Shown: piece after piece, positions 18,914 through 27,984 of the stretch
Layout: each line of letters begins with the position of its first letter
Numbering within the stretch: the first letter of the stretch is position 1
Notes under the pieces: model-generated
What the model saw: only the letters and a program-made list of their open reading frames with translations
Told to the model about the DNA's origin: nothing
Database searches by the model: none
Translations under genes and position numbers: made by a program
DNA from: Dactylosporangium aurantiacum
GTDB taxonomy: Bacteria; Actinomycetota; Actinomycetes; Mycobacteriales; Micromonosporaceae
NCBI RefSeq assembly: GCF_000716715.1
Contig: NZ_JNYJ01000011.1
Coordinates: 186,001 to 250,000, forward strand
DNA length: 64,000 nucleotides
Direction of reading: 5' to 3'

Positions 18914-18960
18914 CCCAGCTGAGCTGGGAAAAGGACCGGGCCGGGGGTGTCCCGGGACAC
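18914..18960. promoter_or_regulatory. Two palindromes upstream of the GH5 endoglucanase
   Basis: CCCAGCTGAGCTGGG (18914-18928) and GTGTCCCGGGACAC (18947-18960) are perfect palindromes 47-93 bp upstream of the cellulase start. They are unlike each other and unlike the LacI-type boxes near 9929. At least one may be an operator. Confidence 0.4.
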
Positions 18961-19006
18961 GACTTGCGCTGGCGTCACGAAAAAAGGGCGTCCAGGATCG
19001 CCGGTC

Positions 19007-20434
19007 ATGAAGGTCTTGCACAGACGTGGTCTCCTCGCGGTGGGCGCCGCCTCCGCCCTCGCAGTTACCGGCATCGTCGTCCTGCCCGCGGTCAACGCGT
19101 CCGCCGCGAGCGGCTGCCGGGTCACGTACACGGCGAACTCCTGGCCGGGCGGGTTCACCGGCACCATCACCATCACGAACCTCGGCGACGCCGTGAACGG
19201 TTGGACGCTCGGCTTCACGTTCCCCGACGCGGGGCAGCGGGTCGGGCAGGGCTGGTCGGCGACGTACAGCCAGAGCGGCAGCGCCGTCACCGCGCGCAGC
19301 CTCGACTACAACGGTGCGCTCGCCACCGGCGCGTCGACCAGCATCGGCTTCAACGGCACGTGGACGGCCAGCAACCCGTCGCCGTCGACGTTCACGCTCA
19401 ACGGCGTGACGTGCTCGGGGACGGTCACGAACAGCCCGACGCCGAGCCGGACGCCGAGCACGTCGCCGAGCGTGTCGACGAGCCCGTCCACGCCGACCGG
19501 CGGCGGCACGCCGCTCGCCGCCAACGGGCAGCTGCACGTGTGCGGCGTGAACCTCTGCAACCAGAACAACAAGGCGATCCAGCTGCGCGGGATGAGCACC
19601 CACGGCATCCAGTGGTTCGCCTCGTGCGTCAACACCACGTCGGTGGCCGCGCTCGCCGACGACTGGAAGGCCGATCTGCTGCGGATCGCCATGTACGTGC
19701 AGGAGCAGGGCTACGAGACCAACCCGGCCGGGTTCACCAACCAGGTGAACCAGTACGTGGACCTGGCCGAGTCCAAGGGCCTGTACGCGATCATCGACTT
19801 CCACACCCTGACCCCGGGCGACCCGAACTACAACCTCGACCGGGCCAAGACGTTCTTCGCCGCGGTGTCGGCGCGCAACGCGAACAAGAAGAACGTCATC
19901 TACGAGATCGCCAACGAGCCCAACGGCGTCACGTGGCAGCAGATCAAGAACTACGCGGAGCAGGTCATCCCGGTCATCCGGGCGAACGACCCGGACGCGG
20001 TCGTCATCGTCGGCACCCGCGGCTGGTCGTCGCTGGGCGTGTCCGACGGCGCCGACGAGAACGAGATCGTCGCGAGCCCGGTGAACGCGACGAACATCAT
20101 GTACGCGTTCCACTTCTACGCCGCGTCGCACAAGGACAACTACCGCACGGTGGTGTCCCGGGCGGCGGGCCGGCTGCCGCTGTTCGTGACCGAGTTCGGC
20201 ACGGTCAGCGCGACCGGCGGCGGCGCCGTCGACCTGTCCAGCAGCGCCGCCTGGCTGGACCTGCTCGACTCGAAGAAGATCAGCTACGCGAACTGGACCT
20301 ACTCGGACGCGAACGAGAGCAGCGCCGCGTTCAAGCCGGGCACCTGCGCGGCGGGCAGCTACACCAACTCCTCGTCGCTGAGCGAGTCCGGCGCCTGGGT
20401 CCGCGGCCGGATCCGCACCGCCGACAACTTCTGA
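19007..20434 (+). CDS. Secreted CBM2-GH5 endoglucanase
   Basis: A 475-residue exported cellulase that would cut beta-1,4-glucan internally. Signal peptide is about 1-35 (ending NASAAS). A type 2 cellulose-binding module (about 36-130) starts at GCRVTYTANSWPGGFTG. A Pro/Ser/Thr linker precedes the GH5 barrel (subfamily 2-like) at about 165-475. The acid/base Glu304 lies in YEIANEPNG and the nucleophile Glu396 in LFVTEFGT. Substrate-site motifs RGMSTHGIQWF and YAFHFYAASH are also present. The ATG at 19007 has AGGA nine bases upstream. Single gene, ending at a 14-bp hairpin shared with the convergent amidohydrolase. It works naturally with the AA10 oxygenase encoded 1.3 kb away. Confidence 0.94.
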   Translation: MKVLHRRGLLAVGAASALAVTGIVVLPAVNASAASGCRVTYTANSWPGGFTGTITITNLGDAVNGWTLGFTFPDAGQRVGQGWSATYSQSGSAVTARSLDYNGALATGASTSIGFNGTWTASNPSPSTFTLNGVTCSGTVTNSPTPSRTPSTSPSVSTSPSTPTGGGTPLAANGQLHVCGVNLCNQNNKAIQLRGMSTHGIQWFASCVNTTSVAALADDWKADLLRIAMYVQEQGYETNPAGFTNQVNQYVDLAESKGLYAIIDFHTLTPGDPNYNLDRAKTFFAAVSARNANKKNVIYEIANEPNGVTWQQIKNYAEQVIPVIRANDPDAVVIVGTRGWSSLGVSDGADENEIVASPVNATNIMYAFHFYAASHKDNYRTVVSRAAGRLPLFVTEFGTVSATGGGAVDLSSSAAWLDLLDSKKISYANWTYSDANESSAAFKPGTCAAGSYTNSSSLSESGAWVRGRIRTADNF

Positions 20435-20500
20435 GGCCGACGAACCACCCACGAAACAGCCGGCACCGAACAGCCACCACGAGAAACCGCCACGAAGGAA

Positions 20501-20532
20501 GGGGGCGGGGCCGGTCATCCGGCCCCGCCCCC
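20501..20532. terminator. Bidirectional terminator after the endoglucanase
   Basis: A perfect 14-bp stem GGGGGCGGGGCCGG with a TCAT loop sits between the convergent endoglucanase and amidohydrolase genes. Confidence 0.85.
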
Positions 20533-20538
20533 GCGGCG

Positions 20539-21702
20539 TCACACCACCAGGTGCCCGTCGCGCTTCACCACGCGGCCGTCGACGAGCACGGTGCGCACGT
20601 CCGTGGCCGTCAGGCACGACACGACCGCCCCGGCCCGCTCGCCCGTCAGGTGCCCGAGCCCGTCGAGCAGGAGCAGATCCGCGCGTCTGCCGGCCTCGAC
20701 GGTACCGACGACGCCGCCGAGACCGACGGCCCGCGCACCGTCGGCCGTGACGGCCCGCAGCAGGTCCGCGGCCGGCGGCAGCGACGCCGAGCCGGTCGCC
20801 AGCCGGGCGGTGCGCAGCGTGTCGCGCAACGGCTCGAACAGGTCCGGCGGGTTGTTGATGACGACGTCGACGCCGAGCGCGGGGCGGGCGCCGGCGTCGG
20901 CGAGCCGCCCGTACGCCGACGCGCCGTGCCCCATGACCGCCTCGACCGTCGGCGTCACCACCACCGCGGTGCCGGTGTCGGCGAGCAGCTTCGCGTCGCC
21001 GGCGGTGACCGCGTTCAGGTGCACCAGTTGCAGGTCCGGGCCGAGCAGGCCGGCGTCGTGGAGCCGCCGCACGGTGGCGCCGCCGGCGTGCGCGGCCACC
21101 GTGAGCCCGAGGTCGCGGCCGAACGTGAGCTGCGCGACGGCCTCGTCCCAGTCGCCGTAGTCGGGGCCCAGGATCGCCAGGGCGCCGGTGACCCGGCCGG
21201 TGCGGGCCGCGAGCCGTCGCACGTCCGCGGTCGCCGACGGGTCGCCGTGGCCGACGACGGCGCGGATACCGGACGCCTCGAACGCCTCGACGATCGCGTC
21301 GGTGTGCTCGGGGGAGCGGGTCGCGTTGCTGTAGTCGAAGACCGTGGTGATCCCGGCGTCCAGGGCGAGCGCCGCACCGAGCCGGGTCGCCGCGGCCGCG
21401 GCGGCGGGGGTCATGGCGTGCAACGCGGTGCCGAGGACCTCGGCGAAGTAGCGGGGCAGCCCCATGTCGGCGCCGGTGCCGCGCAGCGGCGCCTGCCACA
21501 CGTGGCGGTGCGCGTCGACGAACCCCGCGGTCACGGTCAGCCCGGTCGCGTCGATGACCTCGCAGCCGGGCGCGGCCCGGGCCTCGAGACCCGGGGCGAC
21601 GGCGGTGATGACGCCGTCGGTGCAGAGCACGTCGGTGCCCGGCAGCTCGGGACCGCTGCCGGGCACGACGTGGGCGTTACGGACAAGAACCTGGCGTGAC
21701 AC
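20539..21702 (-). CDS. Amidohydrolase (cytosine deaminase/chlorohydrolase-like)
   Basis: A 387-residue metal-dependent amidohydrolase with a TIM-barrel core. Readable metal ligands are the HxH of VDAHRHVW, the His of VAAHAGGA, a His in QLVHLNAV and the Asp of LGVDVVINNPP. The closing beta-sandwich carries TVEAGRRADLLLL and VVDGR-type motifs. This is the pattern of cytosine/guanine deaminases and atrazine chlorohydrolase-like enzymes; the substrate cannot be read. The GTG at 21702 is chosen because GGAGG lies five bases upstream; the GTG at 21708 overlaps that site. It lies 58 bp downstream of the LPMO gene on the same strand, so it may be co-transcribed, although the functions look unrelated. 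Confidence 0.85.
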   Translation of the reverse strand: MSRQVLVRNAHVVPGSGPELPGTDVLCTDGVITAVAPGLEARAAPGCEVIDATGLTVTAGFVDAHRHVWQAPLRGTGADMGLPRYFAEVLGTALHAMTPAAAAAATRLGAALALDAGITTVFDYSNATRSPEHTDAIVEAFEASGIRAVVGHGDPSATADVRRLAARTGRVTGALAILGPDYGDWDEAVAQLTFGRDLGLTVAAHAGGATVRRLHDAGLLGPDLQLVHLNAVTAGDAKLLADTGTAVVVTPTVEAVMGHGASAYGRLADAGARPALGVDVVINNPPDLFEPLRDTLRTARLATGSASLPPAADLLRAVTADGARAVGLGGVVGTVEAGRRADLLLLDGLGHLTGERAGAVVSCLTATDVRTVLVDGRVVKRDGHLVV

Positions 21703-21760
21703 GTACACCTCCGAAGAAAGCTTTTGAGAAAGCTATCTTGAAAGTGAGGTGTCGGGCAAG

Positions 21761-22825
21761 TCAGCTGGCGGTGCAGCTCACCGCCGGTGCCGTGTTGGTC
21801 CCGGTCCAGGCGCCGTTGAAGCCGAAGGTCGTGGACGCCCCGGCGCCGAGCTTGCCGTTGTAGTTGACGTTCGTGGCGGTCGAGACGCCGCCGGCCGAGG
21901 TGACCGTGGCGTTCCAGTACGAGGTGATCGTCTGGCCGTTCGCCCAGGTCAGCTTCACGGTCCAGCCGTTGATCGGGTTGGCGCCGGCGGTGACGGTGAC
22001 GGTGGCGCCGAAGCCGCCCGACCACTCGCTGGTCTTGGCGTAGGACGCCGCGCAGCCGCCGGGCGGCACGCTGGTGCTGCGGCTCGGGCTCGCGCTGGCG
22101 CTCGGGCTGGTGCTGCGGCTCGGCGACGCGCTGGCCGAGGCGCTGTCCGTCGGGCCGGTGCCGCCGGTGAAGATCACGTCACTGCACAGGTAGTACGACT
22201 GGTCGAGGTGGCTGGCCTGCCAGATGGTGTAGATGACGTGCCGGCCGGTCCGCGAACCGGCGTTGACCTGCGCCTGGTACTGCCCCGCCGGCGCGTACCG
22301 CCCGGTGGTGTTGACCAGCTCGAGGCTCGCCCACGTCAGCGGCTGCGTGGTCGGGTCGAAGCCCTGCTTCGTGATGTAGATGCGCAGGTAGTCGGCGCCG
22401 TGCTGGGCGGCGTCGGTGAGGGTCAGCGTGAAGTTGTTCGGCTTCGTCGCGGCGACCCAGTTGCCGACCGTGTCCAGCGACGCGTACCGGCCGTTCTGCG
22501 TGCGCCCGCCGCTGCAGAGCTGGCCGTCGGGGATGGCGGCCTGGTGGTTGCCGGCGACGCCCTCGCGGTAGAGGCCGTTCCAGTTCCACATGGTGTCCGG
22601 GTTCGCCTGCCAGGCCTGGGCGCACATCGGGTCGGTCTGCGCCATGTTCGGGTTCAGGTGATCGCTGCCCCACCGGGCCCAGCAGCCGTAGTTACGCGAC
22701 GGCGGGTCGGTGACCGAGCCGTGCGCGCCGGCCGGGCTCTGGGCGACCACGACCGCCGCCACGGCGGCGGTCAGGACGGCGGTGGCGCCGATGGTGAGGC
22801 GTTTACCGAGGGCTGAAAGTTGCAC
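21761..22825 (-). CDS. Secreted AA10 lytic polysaccharide monooxygenase with CBM2
   Basis: A 354-residue copper enzyme that oxidatively cleaves crystalline cellulose or chitin. Signal peptide is about 1-31, ending SPAGA, so that mature His1 starts HGSVTDPPSRNYGCW. This gives the copper histidine brace with the later His in the TGRHVIYTIWQASH region. AA10 domain is about 32-225; a Ser-rich linker with repeated SPSRSTS follows; then a C-terminal CBM2 (about 255-354, CAASYAKTSEWSGGFGAT). The GTG at 22825 has GGAG six bases upstream and gives a normal leader. The ATG 12 codons earlier would give an overlong leader. Its CBM2 pairs it with the GH5 endoglucanase. Cellulose versus chitin preference is not certain. 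Confidence 0.92.
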   Translation of the reverse strand: MQLSALGKRLTIGATAVLTAAVAAVVVAQSPAGAHGSVTDPPSRNYGCWARWGSDHLNPNMAQTDPMCAQAWQANPDTMWNWNGLYREGVAGNHQAAIPDGQLCSGGRTQNGRYASLDTVGNWVAATKPNNFTLTLTDAAQHGADYLRIYITKQGFDPTTQPLTWASLELVNTTGRYAPAGQYQAQVNAGSRTGRHVIYTIWQASHLDQSYYLCSDVIFTGGTGPTDSASASASPSRSTSPSASASPSRSTSVPPGGCAASYAKTSEWSGGFGATVTVTAGANPINGWTVKLTWANGQTITSYWNATVTSAGGVSTATNVNYNGKLGAGASTTFGFNGAWTGTNTAPAVSCTAS

Positions 22826-22977
22826 AAGGAGCTCCGTCACGTCGATGCGAAATGCGTGCATGGCGGCGCCTGCGGTCCAGCTCAGAGGCTGTCCGCGGCG
22901 CTGTGCGGCTCCCGCGTCCATGATACCTGTCCATGGATCGCGACGAATGCGCGGCGTGGACGGCCGGGGCCGCGTCC

Positions 22978-23007
22978 TTGACGGGTCGGCCGGGCGGGTC
23001 CTACGGT
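22978..23007 (+). promoter_or_regulatory. Promoter of the riboswitch-sdaA operon
   Basis: TTGACG at 22978-22983 and TACGGT at 23002-23007 are separated by 18 bp, a good actinobacterial vegetative promoter. Transcription would begin about 23014, some 33 nt ahead of the first glycine aptamer. Confidence 0.65.
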
Positions 23008-23046
23008 CCACAGTCACAACCACATATCGCGCTGCACGACCCGCGA

Positions 23047-23233
23047 CGGGAGAGTCCCCGGTCACCACCCGGGGCGCCGAAGGAGCAACGCTCCCCAGAA
23101 TCTCTCAGGCACCGGTACCGCCGCGGTCAGGCGACTCTGGAAAGTCAGGACGATCGCTGTCCTGCGCCCACGGTGCAAACCGCACGGCTGCCCGCCGGCG
23201 GTGAAGCTCTCAGGTTCCGATGACAGAGCGGGG
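23047..23233 (+). promoter_or_regulatory. Tandem glycine riboswitch (gcvT type)
   Basis: Two glycine aptamers in series. The first (about 23047-23127) shows GGGAGAG, GGCGCCGAAGGAGCAA and CTCTCAGGCACC. The second (about 23131-23233) shows ACTCTGGAAAG, GCCCACGGTGCAAACCG, CTCTCAGGTTCC and GACAGAGCGGGG. These are hallmark gcvT RNA elements. The stretch to the first start codon contains GGGAGG (about 23231) complementary to CCTCCC just before the GTG at 23289, plus a CACCC/GGGTG hairpin. Translation or termination control is plausible. In relatives this RNA drives glycine cleavage genes; here only gene remnants and sdaA follow. Confidence 0.93.
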
Positions 23234-23288
23234 AGGTCACCCACCAGGGTGCCGTCCGCGACGGCGCCCGGACCCAGGGGAGCCTCCC

Positions 23289-23603
23289 GTGACACCGCTG
23301 TCCGACGTGCACCGCGAGCCGGGTGCCACCTTCACCGACCTCGCCGGCCGGCGCATGCCGCCGAGCCCCGCGCGGTGCGCCGCGCCGCCGGCCCGTTCGG
23401 CCTCGCCCACCGGCGCGGCCGCCGGCGCCGTCACCAGCGGCGCGCCGTCGCCGGCGCTCGGCCACCCCGCCGCGACGGCCTCCGTGCCCACCTGCCGGTC
23501 CACGCCCGGCCCCCCGCTCACCGTCCAGGCCCGCGGCACCGGCACCCGGCGGTCGCCGGACGCCACGGACGTCGCGCCGCCCTTCCACTCCAGGCAAAGG
23601 TGA
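23289..23603 (+). pseudogene. gcvT: gcvT remnant (aminomethyltransferase), internally deleted and frameshifted
   Basis: A 105-codon frame retains both ends of glycine cleavage T-protein but not the middle (normal length about 365 residues). The N-terminus [20 protein letters not shown] and GRRMP match GcvT residues 1-27. The next conserved piece, [16 protein letters not shown] (GcvT AVRxAAGLFDLSHMG), is in another frame. The last part, [18 protein letters not shown] then PPFHSRQR, matches the GcvT C-terminus back in the first frame. An AGGGGAG ribosome site precedes the GTG. The folate-binding core is gone, so no T-protein activity is possible. The frame may persist only for translational coupling. 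Confidence 0.8.
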
Positions 23604-23608
23604 ACCTC

Positions 23609-23764
23609 ATGATCCCGACACAGCGGCGCGGCACCCGCGACCACGAGTGGCTGCACGACGGCGTCGTGGGCAGCACCGCGCTCGGCGACATCGTCCACGT
23701 GCGGCTGCCCGGCGTCGGCGCGACCGTCACCGCCGGGCTGCTCGACGCCGCGCCGGCCGGGTGA
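23609..23764 (+). pseudogene. gcvH: gcvH remnant lacking the lipoyl-lysine region
   Basis: A 51-residue frame starts like glycine cleavage H-protein ([15 protein letters not shown]) and keeps the segment [20 protein letters not shown]. It then jumps to LLDAAPAG, which resembles the H-protein C-terminus. The missing part contains the ESTKSVSDL-type lipoylation site, so it cannot carry aminomethyl groups. AAGGTG lies seven bases before the ATG. The start is five bases after the gcvT remnant stop, and its TGA overlaps the GTG of sdaA. Ribosome coupling to sdaA is therefore intact despite loss of function. Confidence 0.82.
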
Positions 23765-25110
23765 GCCAGGTGGCGTTGAGCGCGTTCGACCTGTACTCCG
23801 TCGGCATCGGCCCGTCCTCGTCGCACACCGTCGGCCCGATGCGCGCCGCCCGCAGGTTCGCGTCCACATTGGACGGCCAGCGGGTCGGCCGGGTGCGCGC
23901 GGAGCTGTTCGGCTCGCTCGGCGCCACCGGGCACGGCCACGGCTCGGCGAAGGCCGTCGTCCTCGGACTGCTCGGCGAGGACCCCGCGACCGTCGACACC
24001 GACACCGCCGACGAGCGCGTCGCGCAGATCCGCCGCGCCGGCCGGCTGCGGCTCGCCGGCGGCGCGACCGTCGCGTTCGACGCCGACATCGTGCTGCACC
24101 GCCGCCGGTCCCTGCCCGAGCACCCCAACGGCATGCGCTTCCACGCCTGGGACCCGGACGGGCGGCCGGTGTCGCAACGCACCTACTTCTCCGTCGGCGG
24201 CGGGTTCGTCGTCGGCGACACCGGGATCGTGCCGGACACCACCACCGTGCCGCACCCGTTCAGCACCGGCGGCGAGCTGCTCGCCCTGTGCCGCGACCTG
24301 GACCTGCCGGTCAGCGCCGTCATGTACGCCAACGAACGCGCCTGGCGGCCCGCCGCCGACACCCGCGCCCACCTGCTGCACCTGTGGTCGGTGATGCAGG
24401 CGTGCGTGGCCCGCGGCTGCGCCCGCGAAGGGGTCCTGCCCGGCGGCCTGCGCGTGCCCCGCCGCGCCCCCGCCCTGTACCGCGATTTGAAGGCCGACGA
24501 GGGCACCCGCGACCCGCTGCGCGTCCTGGACTGGGTCAACCTCTTCGCCCTCGCCGTCAACGAGGAGAACGCCTCCGGCGGCCGGATCGTCACCGCACCC
24601 ACCAACGGCGCCGCCGGGATCATCCCCGCCGTCCTGCACTACTACACCCGGTTCGTGCCCGGGGCCACCGACGACGGCGTCGCCCGGTTCCTGCTCACCG
24701 CCGCCGCCATCGGCATCCTCATCAAGGGCAACGCCTCCATCTCCGGCGCGGAGGTCGGCTGCCAGGGCGAGGTCGGGTCGGCGTGCGCGATGGCCGCCGC
24801 CGGGCTGTGCGAGGTCCTCGGCGGCACCCCCGCCCAGGTCGAGAACGCCGCCGAGATCGGCCTCGAGCACAACCTCGGCCTCACCTGCGACCCGGTCGGC
24901 GGCCTGGTGCAGATCCCGTGCATCGAACGCAACGCCATCGCCAGCGTCAAGGCGATCAACGCGGCGCGGCTCGCGCTCAACGGCGACGGCAGCCACAAGG
25001 TCACCCTCGACAAGGCGATCCGCACCATGCGCGACACCGGCCGCGACATGTCCGTGAAGTACAAGGAGACGGCCCGCGGCGGCCTCGCCGTCACCGTCAT
25101 CGAATGCTGA
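23761..25110 (+). CDS. sdaA: L-serine ammonia-lyase, iron-sulfur dependent
   Basis: A 449-residue single-chain [4Fe-4S] L-serine deaminase converting serine to pyruvate and ammonia. The N-terminal beta domain begins [20 protein letters not shown], the family's hallmark. The C-terminal alpha domain carries cluster cysteines in [15 protein letters not shown] and in LTCDPVGG ... QIPCIERN. Length is normal and the frame is undamaged. Its GTG overlaps the stop of the gcvH remnant (GTGA), so it is translationally coupled and controlled by the tandem glycine riboswitch. In many actinobacteria sdaA is the last gene of a gcvT-gcvH-glyA-sdaA operon that removes excess glycine via serine. Here only this last step survives, and glyA is missing. 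Confidence 0.95.
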   Translation: MSQVALSAFDLYSVGIGPSSSHTVGPMRAARRFASTLDGQRVGRVRAELFGSLGATGHGHGSAKAVVLGLLGEDPATVDTDTADERVAQIRRAGRLRLAGGATVAFDADIVLHRRRSLPEHPNGMRFHAWDPDGRPVSQRTYFSVGGGFVVGDTGIVPDTTTVPHPFSTGGELLALCRDLDLPVSAVMYANERAWRPAADTRAHLLHLWSVMQACVARGCAREGVLPGGLRVPRRAPALYRDLKADEGTRDPLRVLDWVNLFALAVNEENASGGRIVTAPTNGAAGIIPAVLHYYTRFVPGATDDGVARFLLTAAAIGILIKGNASISGAEVGCQGEVGSACAMAAAGLCEVLGGTPAQVENAAEIGLEHNLGLTCDPVGGLVQIPCIERNAIASVKAINAARLALNGDGSHKVTLDKAIRTMRDTGRDMSVKYKETARGGLAVTVIEC

Positions 25111-25161
25111 CCCGGCCGCCGGCACCGGTGCGGGCGGCGACCGGCCACCCGGACCCGACCT

Positions 25162-25242
25162 ACCGGTGACCGAACGTCACCGGTGACGCCGCCGGGTGGC
25201 GTGCCGCCGCCCGGCGCCGCCGGCCCCGGTGGGACCGGCGGC
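25162..25242. terminator. Two hairpins between sdaA and the methyltransferase
   Basis: ACCGGTGAC-cgaac-GTCACCGGT (25162-25184) is a perfect 9-bp hairpin. GCCGCCGG ... CCGGCGGC (25216-25242) is a second stem with one mismatch near the loop. They separate convergent sdaA and the methyltransferase gene. Confidence 0.7.
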
Positions 25243-25254
25243 GGCGCGAAACTT

Positions 25255-25992
25255 TCAGGCCGGGCGGCGGGCGACGGCGATCACGGACTGGCCGAAGGGC
25301 GGCGTGACGAACCGTTCCGCGAGGCGGGTCATCGGCGCGACCGTCGAGTCGTAGAACTTCACCATGAGACCGGGGCCCGGCTTCTGCCGCAGCAGGCACG
25401 TCGACACGTAGTAGCCGATGAGGCCGAGGGAGTTGGCGTAGTGCAGCCGCTCGATCTGCAGGTCGGCGGCGAGCAGGACCTCCCGCATGGTCTTGCGGGT
25501 GTACCGGCGCACGTGCCCGGTGGCGATGTCGGCCGGACCCATCGCGAACGGGAACGCCGGCACCACGATGACCACGTAGCCGCCGGGTCGCACCAGGGAC
25601 CGCATGGTGCGCAGCGCGCCCAGGTGGTCCTCGATGTGCTCCAGCACGTTGTAGGACACGGCGGCGCTGTGCTCGGCGGTCACGTCGCTGGGCAGCATCA
25701 GCTCGCGGATCGCCACCTCGCGGTTGCCGGAGAACCGCTCCTTGAGCGCGAGCAGCCGGTCCGGGTCGGCCTCGGTGACCGTCATGCGGGGCGCGTGCTC
25801 GAGCCATTCCGCGGCGTAGTCGCCGAGGCCGGCGCTGACCTCGATCGGGTCGTCACCGAGATAGGGTGTGGCGAACGAGACGAACCATTTGCGATGGTTC
25901 TTCGCCATCGCGAGGCCCTCCAGGACCTCCGACTGGATCAGCTGGTCACCGAGGATCTCCGCACTACGATCCCGATCGCCTCCAGGCGGCAC
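25255..25992 (-). CDS. Class I SAM-dependent methyltransferase
   Basis: A 245-residue methyltransferase. The SAM motif I reads IEVSAGLGDYA, motif II has VTEADPDRL with the acidic residue for ribose binding, and SYNVLEHIEDH is the motif IV/V region (VLEH type). This class often methylates sugars, lipids or quinones. The GTG at 25992 is chosen because GAGGAG lies six bases upstream; a TTG ten codons earlier has nothing comparable. It is divergent by about 120 bp from a large membrane protein with a glycosyltransferase-like layout, which may point to cell-surface glycan or lipid modification. The substrate is unknown. Confidence 0.85.
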   Translation of the reverse strand: MPPGGDRDRSAEILGDQLIQSEVLEGLAMAKNHRKWFVSFATPYLGDDPIEVSAGLGDYAAEWLEHAPRMTVTEADPDRLLALKERFSGNREVAIRELMLPSDVTAEHSAAVSYNVLEHIEDHLGALRTMRSLVRPGGYVVIVVPAFPFAMGPADIATGHVRRYTRKTMREVLLAADLQIERLHYANSLGLIGYYVSTCLLRQKPGPGLMVKFYDSTVAPMTRLAERFVTPPFGQSVIAVARRPA

Positions 25993-26111
25993 GGCGTTCT
26001 CCTCGGTAGCTCGGCGATCCAAACGATCTGATCATGTTATCCGGAATTGGCGTAGTTTATCGACGTCGATGCTCCAGGGCCAGTACGTGCGCCGCGGGCG
26101 TGCGTCCGGCT

Positions 26112-27977
26112 ATGGTCTCATCCGTGAAAATCGGCGGAAAGAACGCGCTTGTCGTCGTGAGCTACGTGGTCTTCTCCGTCGTGCTGTTCCAGCATCTGTG
26201 GGCGGCGCCGCAGGAGCGGATGCTCGCCGACAACAACCAGGACCAGGTGTTCTTCGAGTGGGTGCTGACGCACGCCGCGCGGCTGTTCACCCACGGTGAC
26301 TCCCCGATCTTCACCGACCAGCTCAACGCGCCGCTGGGCGTGAACCTGATGGCCAACACGTCGATCCTCGGGCTCGCCCTGCCGCTCGCCCCGGTGACCC
26401 TGCTGTTCGGCGCACCGGTCACGTTCGCGCTCATCAGCACCATCGCCCCCGCCGGCACCGCGATCTCCTGGTTCTTCATGCTGCTGCGCTGCGAGGTCGT
26501 CCGGTCCCGCACGGCAGCCTACCTGGGGGCACTGTTCTGCGGCTTCGCCCCGGCGATGGTGTCGCAGACGACCGCGCACCCCAACATCGCCGGCCAGTTC
26601 ATGATCCCGCTGATCCTGTGGGCGGTGTTCCGGATGCGCCAGCCCGGCGACACGGTCCGCAAGGGCCTCGTCCTCGCCGGCCTCGTGGTGTACCAGTGCT
26701 TCATCAACGAGGAGGTCCTGTTCCTGGCGGCGTTCGCGTTGCTGGTGTTCCTCCTGGTGTACCTGCGGCCGAGCGAGATGCTGCCGGCGGCGCGGGCGGC
26801 CCTGCCGGCGCTCGGCGTCACCGCCCTGGTCGCCGGGGTCGTCATGGCGTACCCGCTGTGGCACCAGTTCACCGGCCCGCAGGCGTACCACGGGCTGCCC
26901 GACTTCGTGCACGGCTTCAGCGCGGACTTCGCCTCGTTCTCGAACTTCAGCCGCCGCTCGATCCTCGGCGACGTCACCCGCATCGAGAAGCTCGGCGGCC
27001 CGACCGAGGAGAACACGTTCTTCGGCTGGCCGCTGCTGCTGCTCCTGCCGGCGGCCGCGGTCGCGCTGTGGCGGCACCGGGGCGCCCGGGCGCTGTTCGT
27101 CACCGCCGTCGTGTTCGCGCTGCTGTCGCTCGGCCCGGTCGTGCGGTACCAGGGCGAGGAGACCACCTGGCACGGCCCGTGGCGGTTCCTGGTCGACCTG
27201 CCGCTGTTCGACTCGGTCGTGCCGACCCGGGTCGCGCTCGTCGTCACCCCGCTCGTCGGGGTGCTCCTGGCCATCCTCGTCGACCGGTTCATCGTCGCCC
27301 CGCAGGTCAGCGAGGCGGCCGCGGTCGAGTCCGCCCCGGCGGCCGAGGACGCAGCCACGGACAAGGCGCTGGACGAGCCGGAGGCACGGTCGCTCGACGA
27401 GGGGTCGTTCGCTTCCGAACCGCCGGTCGACGTGGACGACGAGCCGCTGCCGGTGGCGGGGCGCTGGCTGTGGACGGCCGCCCTCGCCATGGCGCTGCTG
27501 CCGCTCATCCCGACGCCGCAGCCGGCGAACGACCGCCCCCTGCCGCCGGTGTTCTTCAGCAGCGGCATGTGGCGCGAGCACGTGCCGCAGCAGGCGACCG
27601 TGGTCGTCATCCCCGGCGGCTGGTGGGAAGGGCTCGACGCGATGCGCTGGGCCGTCGACGCCCGCATCGACTTCAAGATCGCCGGCGGGTACTTCCTCGC
27701 CCCGGATCCGAACGACCCGGAGCACAGGGCCATGTTCGGCCCCACGTACCCGCCGACCTGGAGCCTGCTCGGGCAGGTCGGCAACGACGGGGTGGTGCCG
27801 GTCCTCGCCCCGGAGCAGATCGCGCAGGCCCGCGCGGACCTGGCCTACTGGAAGGCGGACCGGGTCATCCTCGCCGACGGCCACGGCAACAGCGACGCCA
27901 TCCGGCAGACCGCCGACCAGCTGTTCGGCCCCGGCGAGCACATCGCCGACGTGTGGGTGTGGAAGGTGCAGCGGTAG
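26112..27977 (+). CDS. Polytopic membrane protein, glycosyltransferase-like
   Basis: A 621-residue protein with a first membrane segment at about 12-30, an extracytoplasmic acidic loop (DNNQDQVFFEW) as in GT-C mannosyl/arabinosyltransferase-like proteins, and about ten further segments. A long acidic, Ala/Glu-rich cytoplasmic insert (about 400-455) separates the last membrane span from a soluble 150-residue C-terminal domain. I do not recognise a named family with certainty; GT-C-like surface glycan assembly is a guess from topology. The ATG at 26112 or the GTG at 26124 could be the start; neither has a clear ribosome site. It converges with the condensation-domain gene, 7 bp apart. Confidence 0.65.
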   Translation: MVSSVKIGGKNALVVVSYVVFSVVLFQHLWAAPQERMLADNNQDQVFFEWVLTHAARLFTHGDSPIFTDQLNAPLGVNLMANTSILGLALPLAPVTLLFGAPVTFALISTIAPAGTAISWFFMLLRCEVVRSRTAAYLGALFCGFAPAMVSQTTAHPNIAGQFMIPLILWAVFRMRQPGDTVRKGLVLAGLVVYQCFINEEVLFLAAFALLVFLLVYLRPSEMLPAARAALPALGVTALVAGVVMAYPLWHQFTGPQAYHGLPDFVHGFSADFASFSNFSRRSILGDVTRIEKLGGPTEENTFFGWPLLLLLPAAAVALWRHRGARALFVTAVVFALLSLGPVVRYQGEETTWHGPWRFLVDLPLFDSVVPTRVALVVTPLVGVLLAILVDRFIVAPQVSEAAAVESAPAAEDAATDKALDEPEARSLDEGSFASEPPVDVDDEPLPVAGRWLWTAALAMALLPLIPTPQPANDRPLPPVFFSSGMWREHVPQQATVVVIPGGWWEGLDAMRWAVDARIDFKIAGGYFLAPDPNDPEHRAMFGPTYPPTWSLLGQVGNDGVVPVLAPEQIAQARADLAYWKADRVILADGHGNSDAIRQTADQLFGPGEHIADVWVWKVQR

Positions 27978-27984
27978 GCGGCTC

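Noticed and set aside
23289..23603. A functional small aminomethyltransferase
   Set aside because: The 105-codon frame lacks the entire folate-binding core and needs a second frame to match conserved residues. It is recorded as a pseudogene.
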